From Symbiodinium microadriaticum (lineage: Eukaryota; Sar; Dinophyceae; Suessiales; Symbiodiniaceae): a DNA stretch of 64,000 nucleotides. Made by a program: the position numbers and the translations under genes. Each line of letters begins with the position of its first letter. The first letter of the stretch is position 1. The notes under the pieces were generated by a model, which ran no database searches, had not been told where the DNA came from, and saw nothing but the letters and a program-made list of their open reading frames with translations. Positions 43,839-54,651 of the stretch are shown here, piece by piece. The stretch is taken from positions 146,511 through 210,510 of the forward strand of contig LSRX01000058.1 of assembly GCA_001939145.1 (NCBI GenBank), read 5' to 3'.

Positions 43839-44732
43839 ATGGCAACTCAGCAGGAACTTTCGTGAGGCCTCGCACTTACAACGCTGATTCATCTCACGTG
43901 CTCCGTGCTTCGGAGCAGGCTAGATCTCCGCGATCACGGTTCCTTTGGAATCAAAAATGCTCAAAACTAAATGTTGGGCTTTCTCGCTACTGTCTTGACG
44001 AAGATGATAACCATATAAAGCCAATGTGACAGATCACGCGCATGACTATGGTGCTGTGATACCTTTCTTTGCACTGCATGCACATTCCAGCACAATGAAG
44101 CCTGCCTTGGTGCAGCACTCACACGCTTCTGCCCTTCTTGCTGAAGGCTCTCCGGTAGTGAGGGCCTGAGTATGAGCGTCCGGCACAGACTTGAAGCATT
44201 AGACGAAAGACGAGGGTCGTCGCATACCGAACCCCTATATAACACAAGCTGAATGCAGAGTATCACAGGGGGCCGTGATTGAGGCATCTCGCATGTATCA
44301 TAGTACTTCAAGCCCTTCAGCCTAAACCCCACAAGCCATAAACGGGATTCGGGTCGACGAACACAGTGGACAGGACTGTTTCAAAATGGGGCTTCGGTGA
44401 GAGTTTATAGGGTCGGGCTTGGGGCTTGCGGGAATCGGGTAAGTCTGCTAGGGCTGTCATTTATAAGACTTAGGAGTTTCGGCTTCGCGGGTTCAGGGCG
44501 TTGGGGCTTAACGTTGAGAGTTTGGGATTTTGTCACAGGTTTAGACTTTGGGGCTTAGGGTGTAGGGTCTTGATAAGCATTCAGCCCCCCCCTTCCGGAA
44601 ACAATCTTCCTGGTGAAGCGGACGCGATAAGGGCGTGACTGGCTGCACAAATCGCCTCATGGAGGGAGCAGCTTGTTGGATAATATGGCTTTGCACAATT
44701 TTGTGTGCTGAAGGTCCTGCTATTGGGGTGGG
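43839..44732. other. No recognised gene
   Basis: Mostly unique. The minus frame 43967-44332 (about 121 codons) shows no recognisable motif and its C-terminal half overlaps a plus frame. G-strand words occupy 44395-44580. Confidence 0.4.
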
Positions 44733-44838
44733 TCTCTGTCTCTCTCTCTCCCTCTCTCTCTATACATCTATATTCATATATACATATACATACTATTTAC
44801 ATGCATACATACATACAGACATACAGACATACAGACAT

Positions 44839-44873
<35 letters not shown>

Positions 44874-44917
44874 TACTTACTTACATACTTACTTACATAC
44901 TTACGTGCGTACTTATA
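44733..44917. repeat. (CT)n, (CATA)n, (CAGA)n, (CTTA)n compound microsatellite
   Basis: CT run, then TACATACA, then ACAGACATACAGACATACAG, then pure CAGA and finally CTTACATACTTA. Confidence 0.93.
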
Positions 44918-45032
44918 TCGCTTACAGGGTTCTCTGCGCACGAAGTTCAGAAGACTATCGTAGGGATTAGCAGAGATTTTGTTTCATGGCGCTGACGCTT
45001 AGCACCGAATGCTAATTGGGCACCCTAAACGC

Positions 45033-45135
45033 TACCTGGACTCCATGAATCTTAAAAAACCTAGCTTTTTAAGGACTTGTACAACGAAATCACAATAACG
45101 AAGCCCAAAAAAGGCAGTTTTCTAGGGTCCAGGTA
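45033..45135. mobile_element. TA-flanked MITE-like element, family 4
   Basis: It starts TACCTGGACTCC (45033) and ends GGGTCCAGGTA (45135), giving terminal inverted repeats of about 11 bases with TA at both outer ends. Inside it carries TTTTAAGGACTTGTACAACG, shared with 26047, and AAAAAAGGCAGTTTTCTAGG, shared with 27655. About 103 bp, no ORF. Confidence 0.7.
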
Positions 45136-45411
45136 GCCCGTAAACTTACCCTAAACGAGTCTTGTGGAGCCAAAGCCGCAAAGGGGCATTGGCCTGTAAA
45201 CCCCTGCCGCCACCACAACGACGCAGCCAAGAAGCTCTAAAGCCTCAAGTCCAAAAAGCCTAAACAGGGTTTTATGGTCTAGGGCCTAGGGCCTTAACCC
45301 TAAACCAATGCCCCGGAAGCATTTTGACGAGGGACGATCGGGGGATTTGCCAGTGATAAAACTGATACTGGCAGCTTCAGATTCGTCTCCACACCCTGAA
45401 TCTGCAATATA
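45136..45411. other. No gene seen
   Basis: Isolated C- and G-strand words (45150-45310). The phrase GACGATCGGGGGATTTG at about 45340 resembles 2609-2625. Confidence 0.4.
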
Positions 45412-45473
45412 AGGACGTATTAAAGCTGATATCGCATTCCTTGGGGTATTCTATAATTGCTATAATACGTCCT
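45412..45473. repeat. Small hairpin with 11-bp arms
   Basis: AGGACGTATTA (45412-45422) and TAATACGTCCT (45463-45473) are perfect reverse complements around a loop containing GGGGTATTCTATAATTGC, which resembles the family-2 centre. Possibly a worn MITE. Confidence 0.6.
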
Positions 45474-46789
45474 AAAATCATTCCGAGAACACATGACACT
45501 TCGTACTGCGGGCGCGGACCATGCGGGCGAGGGGTGACTGCTCAGACGCCGCAACCAATTTCCTCTGAAGCAGGCAGTGCACCAACATCCGAATGATCTT
45601 GGATCTTGGGGGACATTCCCTAAACCCTAAACCCTAAACCTGAACCTTGGTACTGACTTCCGGTTTTCGATATCGGGTGTCACGGCCCAGACATGGCCTC
45701 AGGCCGGAGGCTTCGACAGACAGTTTTCTGTGAGCTTATGCAGGTTCTGCACGAGCATCATGGACTTCAGTCTTGCTTTCGGTCTGGGGCTTGAGGTGTG
45801 AGGTCTCTGAACTAAACCCTTGTGTTGTGTGTTTTCGTTCGAAGAAGTGCATCGGCCCCCTTCGGAAGCGAAGCCTTACCTTCGATTCAGCCAACGAGCA
45901 CCCTAAGCCATAGTGAGGTTGCAAAAACCTCCAGCCAAGGCACAAAATCTAAACCCCTATAAACCCTAGGACCCTGAACCCAGTGAGCTGGGTCGGACGG
46001 GATTCAAGCACCCAAACCCCCCAAGCCCTAGAACTTGCGGCCTCAGTTTCACTGCGTGGGGCTCAGGGGAGTAGGTTTTCGAGAGGAAGCTTGCACTTGC
46101 CTCCTCTCTGTGGCCTAGCCTAAACCTAACTTGTGCTAAGGGCGTCCATGATTTCGTGACATTCTTCGTACCTCTACACTGTTAGTGCGCATTTGCCCTA
46201 GTGGCTGGAGCACTTCAGTTTCAGTTTACTCACGGAGTTGAAGCAGAGTTCGTCCCGTGATGCCATTTCTCGAACGCCACAATTGTCACACTTGGACACA
46301 CGAGTATGCTATGCTCAAGATTAGGCAGCTCCTTTCAGAGACTGTTGATCTTTGGAGATAAGCCTCAACAAGAGGAGTAAACACCGCCATCACAGGGGGA
46401 CTCCTGTTCCACCAACATCTGCAGGTGTCGAGGCATTTCCTGAGTGGGCTGAGGGTTTGTAGCCGTTTGTGGAGGAGCAGAGATCTCGCAGCACAGGGAT
46501 CAGACGTCAGAAATTGGTGGTTTAGGGGCTTCGGGGTTCATTTCGGGTTTAAGTTTAGGGGCTTCGGGGTTTAGGTTGGGGACGACGCGAGTGTCGGCAT
46601 GATGTCCAGCCAGCAGTTCCCGACTGCCACATGAAGGTCGAGGGAGGTTCCAGGGCTTGACGCACGGTGACGATGGTGCAACGAGTCGGAAGGGTTATCT
46701 TTGACCGAAGAGTCCGTGACAGCAGCGACTGAGCGATTTAAGTAGTGTTTCTTGTTGACTCTCAGCCCCTTTCCAAGTCTAGGTCGGCC
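45474..46789. other. No recognised gene
   Basis: Short arrays at 45617-45642 (C) and 46520-46580 (G). The rest is largely unique. The minus frame 46571-46924 runs through the microsatellite and is not credible. Confidence 0.4.
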
Positions 46790-46892
46790 TGTATATATGT
46801 ATGTACGTTTGTGTGTGTGTGTGGATAAGTGTTTGCATGGATGCAGGTATGCATGAATCTTTGTATGTTCGTATGCATCTATGTATCTATGC
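46790..46892. repeat. (TG)n/(TATG)n microsatellite, imperfect
   Basis: TATATATGTATG, GTGTGTGTGTGTG, then TATGCATC-type decay. Confidence 0.8.
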
Positions 46893-47092
46893 AATTCAAA
46901 AACCCTCAAGAAGTACAGATACATTCCTGAGGGCTCCTAGATGCAACTATCGGAAAACACCCCAGTATTGTCAAGGCACCTCTACTACAAACCTTACGAC
47001 AAGCTAGAAATCCTTATAAAGGACGCCCGCTCCTGTTCCTAAGGCCCCAATATTATGCATCAGAACCCCTAAACCGTAAACCCTGCACCTTG

Positions 47093-47175
47093 GCCTATAG
47101 TCTCCATTGTAGTTCTTTTTTTGGGGGGTGCAGCCATCTTTATATTAAGGATCCCCAAGAAAGTATATATAGGTA
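47093..47175. mobile_element. MITE-like element, family 1, internally deleted
   Basis: CTATAGTCTCCATTGTAGTT-CTTTTTTTGGGGGG is followed by CCATCTTTATATTAAGGATC-CCCAAGAAAG and TATAGGTA. It matches the 61411-61519 copy from left end through loop, including AGGATCC (47148-47154), but most of the right arm is missing. Confidence 0.7.
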
Positions 47176-47871
47176 ACCCCTCAACCTTAAACGCCAAACC
47201 GGAAACCCGAAACACTGAAACCCTGAAACCCTGAACCCGAAAGCAAAAAACAACCTCAAACCCCTAAATTGTAGGGTTGAGGTTTACGTGGATCTTCCGG
47301 GTCAAGTCGAGTCGCCGCCTCTCCTTGGAGCACACTGCCAGCTGCCAGACCTCACCGAGGGCTCAAGAAAGGGCGGTGAGTATATAAGGTCTACCATAAG
47401 GGGCCTTAGTTTAATTAGGGTTTATAGGGTTTAGGGGCACTATAGGGGGTGAGTATAAGATCGACCAGAAGCCCAAGGGGCCCTAGGCTTTTAGGGTTTA
47501 ATGACATTTAATGGACTTTAGGGTTTCGGCTCTTGGCAGTTTAGGAGTTTGGGAGTCTTAATTTTGTGTTTAGCCTGTTTAGCACTTTCGGCGCGACGAG
47601 TTCAAGGTTTAGCACTGTAGCTAATTTCAGGAACCCTCCGCCACGAAGAAGCCGTGGATTGCACATGCGTCTTTCTGGCTTCAAGACCCTAGACCCTAAA
47701 CCCTAAACCCCAAAACCCTAAACCGAAGTCACGTATTTTTGAGTTCGTTCATGCCGGCTGCGCAGGGCTCCCCCAAAGCCCCCCGGCTCGAATGACGAGG
47801 TCGATGTCGTATTCGTCCTGCGCCACCTGGACGATCGGTGATACTCTTGCCAGAAATCTTCGTAGTAACAG
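47176..47871. other. No recognised gene; heptamer clusters
   Basis: C-strand words occupy 47178-47275. G-strand words occupy 47275-47290 and 47410-47440, with TTTATAGGGTTTAGGGG, and 47510-47530. A C-strand array lies at 47687-47722. The phrase GTGAGTATA-AG with AGCCCAAGGGGCC repeats loosely at 47375 and 47450. Confidence 0.45.
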
Positions 47872-47990
47872 AAGAGTAGGAGAGGGCGTTGGCATCGGGG
47901 AATGGGTCATTAGGGGTAGGGGTAGGGTAGAGGTGAATAGGTGTGGGTGAAGGAGTAGGCGGAAGAATCGAGCAGCAGGAGTGTGTAGGA
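47872..47990. repeat. Purine-rich GTAGGG/GTAGGAG repeat
   Basis: AGGGGTAGGGGTAGGGTAGA and neighbours. On the minus strand the pyrimidine-rich sequence just before GTTACTACGAAG could mimic a splice acceptor. Confidence 0.65.
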
Positions 47991-48360
47991 GTTCTAAACT
48001 CCTCTGACGGCTTCTACGTCTCCTCCATGTAGTTATCAATGTCTTACAGCCACGAACAAAACCGTGGCAAGCTCAGACGAATTCGAATTGGGATTTTTTC
48101 GGACACACAGCCTGCTTCGCTCGGCTTCACATGCGCATGTGTGCACAGCATGTAAATGCCTACGATTGGTCCTTGCGGGCTTCGGCCGATCATGCTCTGC
48201 AAGCTGGCTGCTGCCGGACATGTTTTCTTTGCAGAAAGGCTTCTGCCCGATCATGGCTCTCGGGCCATCATCCGCTTCACGGCAATCGGCTCAAGGAATC
48301 CCAGCTCCACTAGGATGAACATCTTTACAAGCAGTCGGGATCCAGGACATCAACAGAGCA
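47991..48360. other. Unique sequence, no resolved gene
   Basis: Overlapping plus frames (48064-48318, 48131-48313, 48156-48428) and a minus frame (48036-48254) have no recognisable motif. Confidence 0.35.
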
Positions 48361-48456
48361 GTAGTTGTACTAGTAGGCGTACTGGGAGGCGTGGTGGGAG
48401 TATAGGAGTAGGTGTAGTAAGAGTGTAGGTGAGGAGGAGCAGCAGCAGCAGTAGCA
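48361..48456. repeat. GTAGGNGT/GAG degenerate repeat with (AGC)n
   Basis: GTAGGCGTACTGGGAGGCGT and GGAGTAGGTGTAGTAAGAGT, then AGCAGCAGCAGCAG. The same type as 47872-47990. Confidence 0.6.
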
Positions 48457-50498
48457 CTGTCAATGCTACCGGCAACCACATCCAGAACCGTTTGAAGTGA
48501 AGAGAAAAATCGCGAAGGGCTTGCCCCCCTTTGGGGTTCGTAGATTTCGAGCTCCGAATTTACCGGGTGCTTTGGGTTTAGGGTACCGGCTTTCTGCTTG
48601 AGCTGGATTTCTAAACTCTCTAACGAATTTTCCTATGAGGACACCTACTAGAAACACGGGTAAGCGGCTACTAGATCCACTGCTCAAGGCGACGATTCGG
48701 TCGTGGTAAGAGGACCTGGAGCAACATACAACACAAGCGAGGGACGAGACCTGCGGACTTGTGACATCGCCAATCGACAAGGGAGCTACAAAGGACTGTT
48801 CTGAACAAGGGGTCGGATCACTAAACCCTGAGCCTCGCAATCCCGAAAGCATAAACAATACAAGCTACGAAGCCCTAACTCTCTAATTAGAGTCTACCCT
48901 ACGTCCAAAAAAAAACCCTGAACAGCCTTAACCCTACCTCCTCTGAGATCCCAAACACTAAGCCCGAAAACCCTTAACCTTAAATCCCTAAACCCTGATG
49001 ATCGAACCCCTAAACCTTTAAATCCCGCCCCCCAAAAAAATCGTCGGGGCCTGCTCACAGGGGTCAAGAGGCAGAGCCATGAGATAGAGCACTGGGAGAC
49101 CCCACACATTGAGCCTCCAGTGGATTTGTTTTTTAGTGGCTTTCGGGCAAAAGGGGCTTCATGCTTCGGGTTTTGCTGCTTGGGGTCCCAAAACCCTAAA
49201 CACCTATGGCCCCAAACTTACCTTTTAACCTCAAACCCCTAAACTCCTAAGTCAGGGGTTTCGGGGCTTTAGGGCTTGAAGGCTCTGGAGCTTGGGGGTT
49301 GAAGGCTTTGGGGCTTACTCCAGAGCTTTAGGGCTTGCTGCTCTCAGTTTCAATGCGGGGGCTGTTGCGGCATTGTTGCCTGCGGGGCTTTATGGCTAGT
49401 TTGGGGTTCAGGGCTTTGAGGTGTTTTGGGATTACGCTTCAGAGGTTTAGGGTTGGACTACCCTCAGCGCCCCGGTACCTCTTTCTCCGGGTGGAGACCC
49501 TGTACCTAACCCCAAGAGCCTAGACTAGACCTGGACTCTTTTGGGCCAGGTGCAAGTTTGCACAGCACCCGGAGCTAGAGGGATCCAGGAATTCTCTTAC
49601 TTAAGACTAGGGCTACGAGAAGAACGCGCAGCCCAAAAAAAGTCCCGCGTCGACCCACATGTAGATTGCGCCTCAGCCTTCAAGTAGACACCCACTTTAA
49701 ACCCGAAACCTCTTGGCACCAGGCAAGATGAGCGCGATAAACTTTCCGATATGCATCCTTCGGCTGGAAGAATGCTGGATTGGGGGTTATTGTTTGGGGT
49801 TTAGTGTTTTGATGTCCCCCACCCAATGCGTTCAGCTACTTGGGTTAGTGTCACCGAATTTGCGGCAGGTTAGTGTCTGAAGGACTGAGAGGCACATGGA
49901 ATCTTAGTCTTCATTGGGCTTCCGGCCTCTAGGCTCATGTTCGCGGCTTGCTGATTCAGAACGGAGAGCCCCAGAACTTCAGGCCATGGGGATGCTCCCG
50001 CAGCTAAACACAACAAAACTGTCGGGTCCCCCGAATCTCGGGAACGAGCCAACGCCCTGAAGCCGCGTTGATCGTGAACGCCGGAAGGAGGATGAGAGGT
50101 TCGGGACATTTCAGAACCAAACTGAATCAAACAAGCTCAAGGTCGAAGGTACGAAGGCCATGATAACGATGTAATTGGACATTTAGTCTTTACGAGAATG
50201 ACATCGTTGCTAGCAGGCTTCCCGAAAGAGGGAGGCTAGAGGTGGAGACAGGGGCGCTTCCTGCCCGCACCCGAGGCACTACGTCTCTTGGACTGTGCTA
50301 CTGGTGTAGTAGGGCCTGGAAACTCCGGTGTGGTGCGGAGACTTCCGTGATTCGCTCGAGCCCCATTTCACAGCCCCGCCGGCGAAGTACAGGACGATTG
50401 ACCCGAGCACTCAGTGAAACCACACACCTCACGAGCAACGAGACGAGTCAGATTTCTAAGACATGCATCCAGACCCTCTTATGCCTTTTGTATATCTG
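48457..50498. other. No recognised gene; heptamer clusters
   Basis: C-strand words occupy 48815-49030 and 49190-49250. G-strand words occupy 49255-49460 and 49785-49815. CTCTAATTAGAG at about 48887 is a short perfect palindrome. The minus frame 48466-48858 has no recognisable motif. About 49860-50230 is unique. Confidence 0.4.
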
Positions 50499-50894
50499 TA
50501 CACACACACACACATATATCCAGTACAACAGAAAATGTGTGTGTGTGTGTGTGTGGGTGCGTGAATCTTTGACACACAAATCAACTATGTATGTATGTAT
50601 GTATGAATGTATGTATGTATGTATGTATGTATGTATGTATGTATGTATGCATGTACGTGTGTACGTGTGTACGTGTATGTATGTATGTATGTATGTATGT
50701 ATGTATGTATGCATGATATTATGTATGTATGTATGCATGCATGCATGCATGCATGCATGCATGTATGTATGTATGTATGTATGTATGCACCATGTATGTA
50801 TGTATGTAGGTATGGTTTATGTATGTATGTATGTATGTATGTATGTATGTATGTATGTACGCATGCATGCATGCATGCATGTATGTATGTATGC

Positions 50895-50928
<34 letters not shown>

Positions 50929-51435
50929 GTATATATGTATACATACACACACATACACATGCATTTGTGTGTGCTTGGGGTTCCGGATGTGCCCATTCCC
51001 ACCCCTTAAACCCTGTTGGAGCACCCCTTCAAAAGCTTAAAGCCCATCGAATGCCCGTCTCAAACCATGAGAGGAAGGAGCAGTGTTGTTCACTGTGGGC
51101 GGAGGGCTCGCTTCGCCAACCCTGGCATGTATGTATATACATACATATATATATATATATATGCATGCAAGTCTACATTTCGTACGCGCATATGTACGTA
51201 TGTATGTATGTATGTATGTATGTATGTATGTAGGTCGGCAGGCAGGTAGGTTCGTAGGTGGAACGGTTTGTAGAATGTAGGTAGATGGGTAGGAGAGAGA
51301 GGCAACTATACATGCATATGTATATGTATGCATACATACCTATCTATCTATCTATCTATCGATCTATCTGTCTATCTACGTATCTAACTACTTGTCCGTT
51401 GACCTATCTATCAGTCTATCTATCTTTATCTATAT
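50499..51435. repeat. Large compound microsatellite complex
   Basis: (CA)n at 50499-50517 and (TG)n at 50534-50555. (ATGT)n of about 300 bp at 50586-50890 contains (GCAT)n inserts at 50733-50762 and 50863-50880. (AT)n follows at 50893-50945. About 50960-51125 is unique. Then TA/TATG at 51128-51170, (TATG)n at 51195-51230, and (TATC)n at 51341-51435. All long frames here (up to 255 codons) are repeat translations. Confidence 0.95.
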
Positions 51436-52549
51436 GCACACAAGTTGCATGCATGCACTTCATATGCATGTGTGTGTATATTAACTATACGTAAACATAA
51501 CATATGTAGCTTATACATACGTGTGTACACATACATTGAAACATACAGTAACAATGAAGAGGCAAACAGACAACAGTGCAGCTTGGCTGGCGATAGCAAG
51601 ACCAAGCAAAAGCCACCGACAGCAGAACAAAGTGAGAAGACTCTCAGTTGTTGCCGATTGTCGGTTACACTACTTCTGAGAAGTCCTTGCCATCAAGCCG
51701 CGAACACATACTGCGGGGTATGGAGTCTGGAGGAGCCTTGACTCAGTCCCTAAACCTTGTGCCCTACACCGTAAAGACAGCGGTTCCTGAACCCGATGAA
51801 GCCGAACGCATAGGTCACAGTCTTCACCAGCAGCAAACCAAATTGCTTTGCCTTAGACAGTCTTTAAAGGGCGCATCGCAGCTTCTTGTGTTTCTTCGGT
51901 TTGAGACTAAAGTCCGCAGTCTTCTCTTGTTCTTGTCAGTGCTCTTGCGCTCAGTGTTATTACCAATACACGTATGAGCAGGTCAAGGTTTCGGGCTCGT
52001 GTGTTTAAGATTTGGGCTTCGGCATCTTTGCTGTTCTGGGCCAAGACACAAATCCATGCGGCCGGAAAGATACTACGAACATTGGGGTTTAGGGCTCCGG
52101 GCTGCAACCGTACCGACATGACTCTGACCATAAAATGGGGCAGGGGCTAGTGGGCGACTTCCTAGCTTCTGTGTCTGCACCTGCCTGTCTGTGGGTTGCT
52201 CAGTGTGTCAAAAGCAGCTGTTTGGGGAGGGCCTTTGCCTCATGTGACAGTTATTCTTGCGATTAGGGCGACCCATATTATCCTGCCTGCTACGAACAGT
52301 CCAGAATATCACTACGGTAGCTATCAGATTATCAATCCCCCAAAGCAGCCTCTTCCTTTTGTTTTCCACCCTATGCCATGCCCTACGTGTGCATTCATCA
52401 AAAGCGCTGGAGCCTGGGACCCTGCATCACTCTTGACCCCACAACCGACGACCACAAAACCGAACTCCCACCAACCAAAACCCCCGAACCGGATGGCAAA
52501 AACCTCACACTTAGAACTCCAAACCCAGATGCTAACAAAAAGACGAAAG
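51436..52549. other. No recognised gene
   Basis: About 51530-52500 is largely unique. The plus frames 51648-51977 (109 codons) and 52196-52564 (122 codons) do not open on ATG with support and show no recognisable motif. The latter becomes Pro/Lys-rich as it enters the telomere-like block. Confidence 0.35.
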
Positions 52550-53060
52550 CCCTACAAACCCTAAGCTACCCTAATCTCTCAAGTCACAAAAACCACCCCT
52601 AAACTCAACACCCCAACCCTAAACCCTAAAACCCTAAGCCCTCAAGCATTCAACCATTCAACCTAAACCCTGGAAAGCCTAAGCCCTCGAGCAGAACCCC
52701 TATAAACCTAAAGCCCTCAGCCCTGAATTCGGTAAGCCCTGAACCCTGCAGAGTAAACCCTAAACCCTAACCCCTATAAACCCTAAACCCCGAAACCCTA
52801 AATCTTAAACCCGAAATCCTAAACCCTGAACTCTAAATCCCCTAAGCCCCGCCGGGTCCCCGGCAGAGAACCACGACTCCAGGTCATGGGCTGCGGGGAA
52901 GCGGAGCCTTTGGAGCTTGGGGTTTCGGGTTTATAGAGGTTTATAGAGGTTTATCGGGGTTTATAGGGCTTCGGGTTTATAGGGATTTATGGAGGTTTTG
53001 GGTTTATAGGGGTTTAGGGGTTTGGGGGCTTAGGGGTTTAGGGGTTTAGGGGGTTGGGAT
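52550..53060. repeat. C-strand then G-strand telomere-like blocks
   Basis: 52550-52850 is rich in CCCTAAA variants (CCCTAAACCCTGG, CCCTATAAACCC). After about 65 unique bases the orientation flips. 52915-53060 is GGGTTTATAGAGG, GGGTTTATAGGG and GGGTTTAGGGG. Together they form a broad inverted arrangement. Confidence 0.85.
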
Positions 53061-53706
53061 CAGAGCACCAAACCTTTTGGGCGTTCTTGTAAAATTTTCT
53101 TTTGGTGGGTTTTTTAGCGTTCCTTGTAGGGGTTTAGGGTTGCTTGTAGGCTTGAAGGTTTCTTATGAGGGGTTCAGCATTGAGGGGAAAGAGGGCTTAC
53201 GGTATAAGGTTCAAAAAGGGTTCTACTAGGATTTACGCTTTCTAGCTTTCGGGCTTCTGGTTTCAGAGTTGAGGCCTGCGGGCGTCTTTATAGGCTTCAG
53301 GGCTCCGGCAGACTCCGCAAAGTAATTGATTATGGGCATGGAGGCTATGACGAGCCTCCACACCCATACCCTAAGAGTCCAGGTGGGAGATACTTTGGAC
53401 CTCAAAGCCCTATATAGGGAAAAGTTTTTCACTGCATCTCCACTGACGATGTATATCATGTAAGGCTGCGAATAATAACACTGCAGGTAGCTTCCATACT
53501 AAGGGCCCAGGTCTTTATCGCTTTTGATCTTCCTGCGGCAGGGCTTGCGGGCTGCACTGCTTCAGTGCAGGGGTCCAGGGACTTCTGGCTGATGGGGTTT
53601 AGGGGCTTAGGGAGAGCTGAGCGCATCGCAGAGCATCTAAGCCGCCCCAGCAGTTCACCTGCTCGCGTACACGTACAACAGGCTTGGGTACTCTTGTTGA
53701 CAGCTG
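53061..53706. other. No recognised gene
   Basis: G-strand words continue at 53130-53200. The rest is unique up to the gap. Confidence 0.4.
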
Positions 53707-54198
53707 NNNNNNNNNNNNNNNNNNNNNNNNNNNNNNNNNNNNNNNNNNNNNNNNNNNNNNNNNNNNNNNNNNNNNNNNNNNNNNNNNNNNNNNNNNNNNN
53801 NNNNNNNNNNNNNNNNNNNNNNNNNNNNNNNNNNNNNNNNNNNNNNNNNNNNNNNNNNNNNNNNNNNNNNNNNNNNNNNNNNNNNNNNNNNNNNNNNNNN
53901 NNNNNNNNNNNNNNNNNNNNNNNNNNNNNNNNNNNNNNNNNNNNNNNNNNNNNNNNNNNNNNNNNNNNNNNNNNNNNNNNNNNNNNNNNNNNNNNNNNNN
54001 NNNNNNNNNNNNNNNNNNNNNNNNNNNNNNNNNNNNNNNNNNNNNNNNNNNNNNNNNNNNNNNNNNNNNNNNNNNNNNNNNNNNNNNNNNNNNNNNNNNN
54101 NNNNNNNNNNNNNNNNNNNNNNNNNNNNNNNNNNNNNNNNNNNNNNNNNNNNNNNNNNNNNNNNNNNNNNNNNNNNNNNNNNNNNNNNNNNNNNNNNN
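53707..54198. other. Assembly gap (492 N)
   Basis: Run of N. All long frames that cross it are artefacts of undetermined bases. Confidence 0.99.
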
Positions 54199-54300
54199 CC
54201 TCCGCCCCTCCCCTCCCACGCCACTCCACCCCAACCCCCTCCACACCCCTCTCCAACCCTCTCCTCCACGCCTGCACCGGTCCCTCCCCTCCTCCACCCT
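54199..54300. repeat. CCACTCC/CCCCTCC pyrimidine minisatellite
   Basis: C-rich words (CTCCACCCC, CCCTCTCC, CTCCCCTCCTCC) begin directly at the gap edge, so the gap probably contains more of the same. They are complementary in type to 54534-54651. Confidence 0.8.
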
Positions 54301-54301
54301 T

Positions 54302-54526
54302 ATGACTAACACTTATGTCCGAACTCTCAATCTCAATGTTTGGGTTGCACATGGCTTCGAAAGCTCTACTGTTTGCTTTCCTGATGTTTTCGCTCGACTA
54401 TGTACAGCAAGTACAGTTGTGATTGAGGGCCCTGAACTAGTAGCAACATTGCGTAGTACTGCTTTTTTTACATATGTTTTGCATAATTTTAGGGCAAGGA
54501 GTAGAGCAGACCCCGAACTCCATTGA
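54302..54526 (+). CDS. Candidate 74-codon ORF between inverted minisatellites
   Basis: An ATG at 54302 opens 74 codons to a stop at about 54526. The frame fills most of the unique island between the C-rich and G-rich minisatellites. The peptide (starting MTNTYVRTLNLNVWVAHGFE, later VVIEGPELVATLRS) has normal, non-repetitive composition and an order of hydrophobic and polar residues that looks protein-like. I recognise no family. The frame is also open upstream into the C-rich repeat and the gap, so the true start is unknown and it may be an exon of something larger. Small size keeps confidence low. Confidence 0.2.
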   Translation: MTNTYVRTLNLNVWVAHGFESSTVCFPDVFARLCTASTVVIEGPELVATLRSTAFFTYVLHNFRARSRADPELH

Positions 54527-54533
54527 CTGTGTG

Positions 54534-54651
54534 GACGGGTGGGGCGCGGGAGGCCGGAAAGGTGGCGAAGGAGTGAAATGGGGTGGAGTGGGAGGGGTGG
54601 AGGGGGCGGAGGGGAGGCTGGCGTGGATGGGGTGGTGGAGGGGTGGAGTTC
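54534..54651. repeat. GGGGTGGAG purine minisatellite
   Basis: G-rich words (GGGGTGGAGTGGGAGGGGTG, GGAGGGGGCGGAGGGGAGG). Reverse-complement type of 54199-54300, so the two could pair across the 230-bp island. Confidence 0.8.

Noticed and set aside
50242..51333. Long ORFs up to 255 codons on both strands (Met-Tyr-Val-Cys and Tyr-Ile-His-Thr repeats)
   Set aside because: They are translations of (ATGT)n/(CATA)n, open in every frame. No unique sequence supports a protein.
53456..54526. ORFs of 204-298 codons crossing the gap
   Set aside because: Most of their length is N. Only the island ORF after the gap is retained, as a weak candidate.
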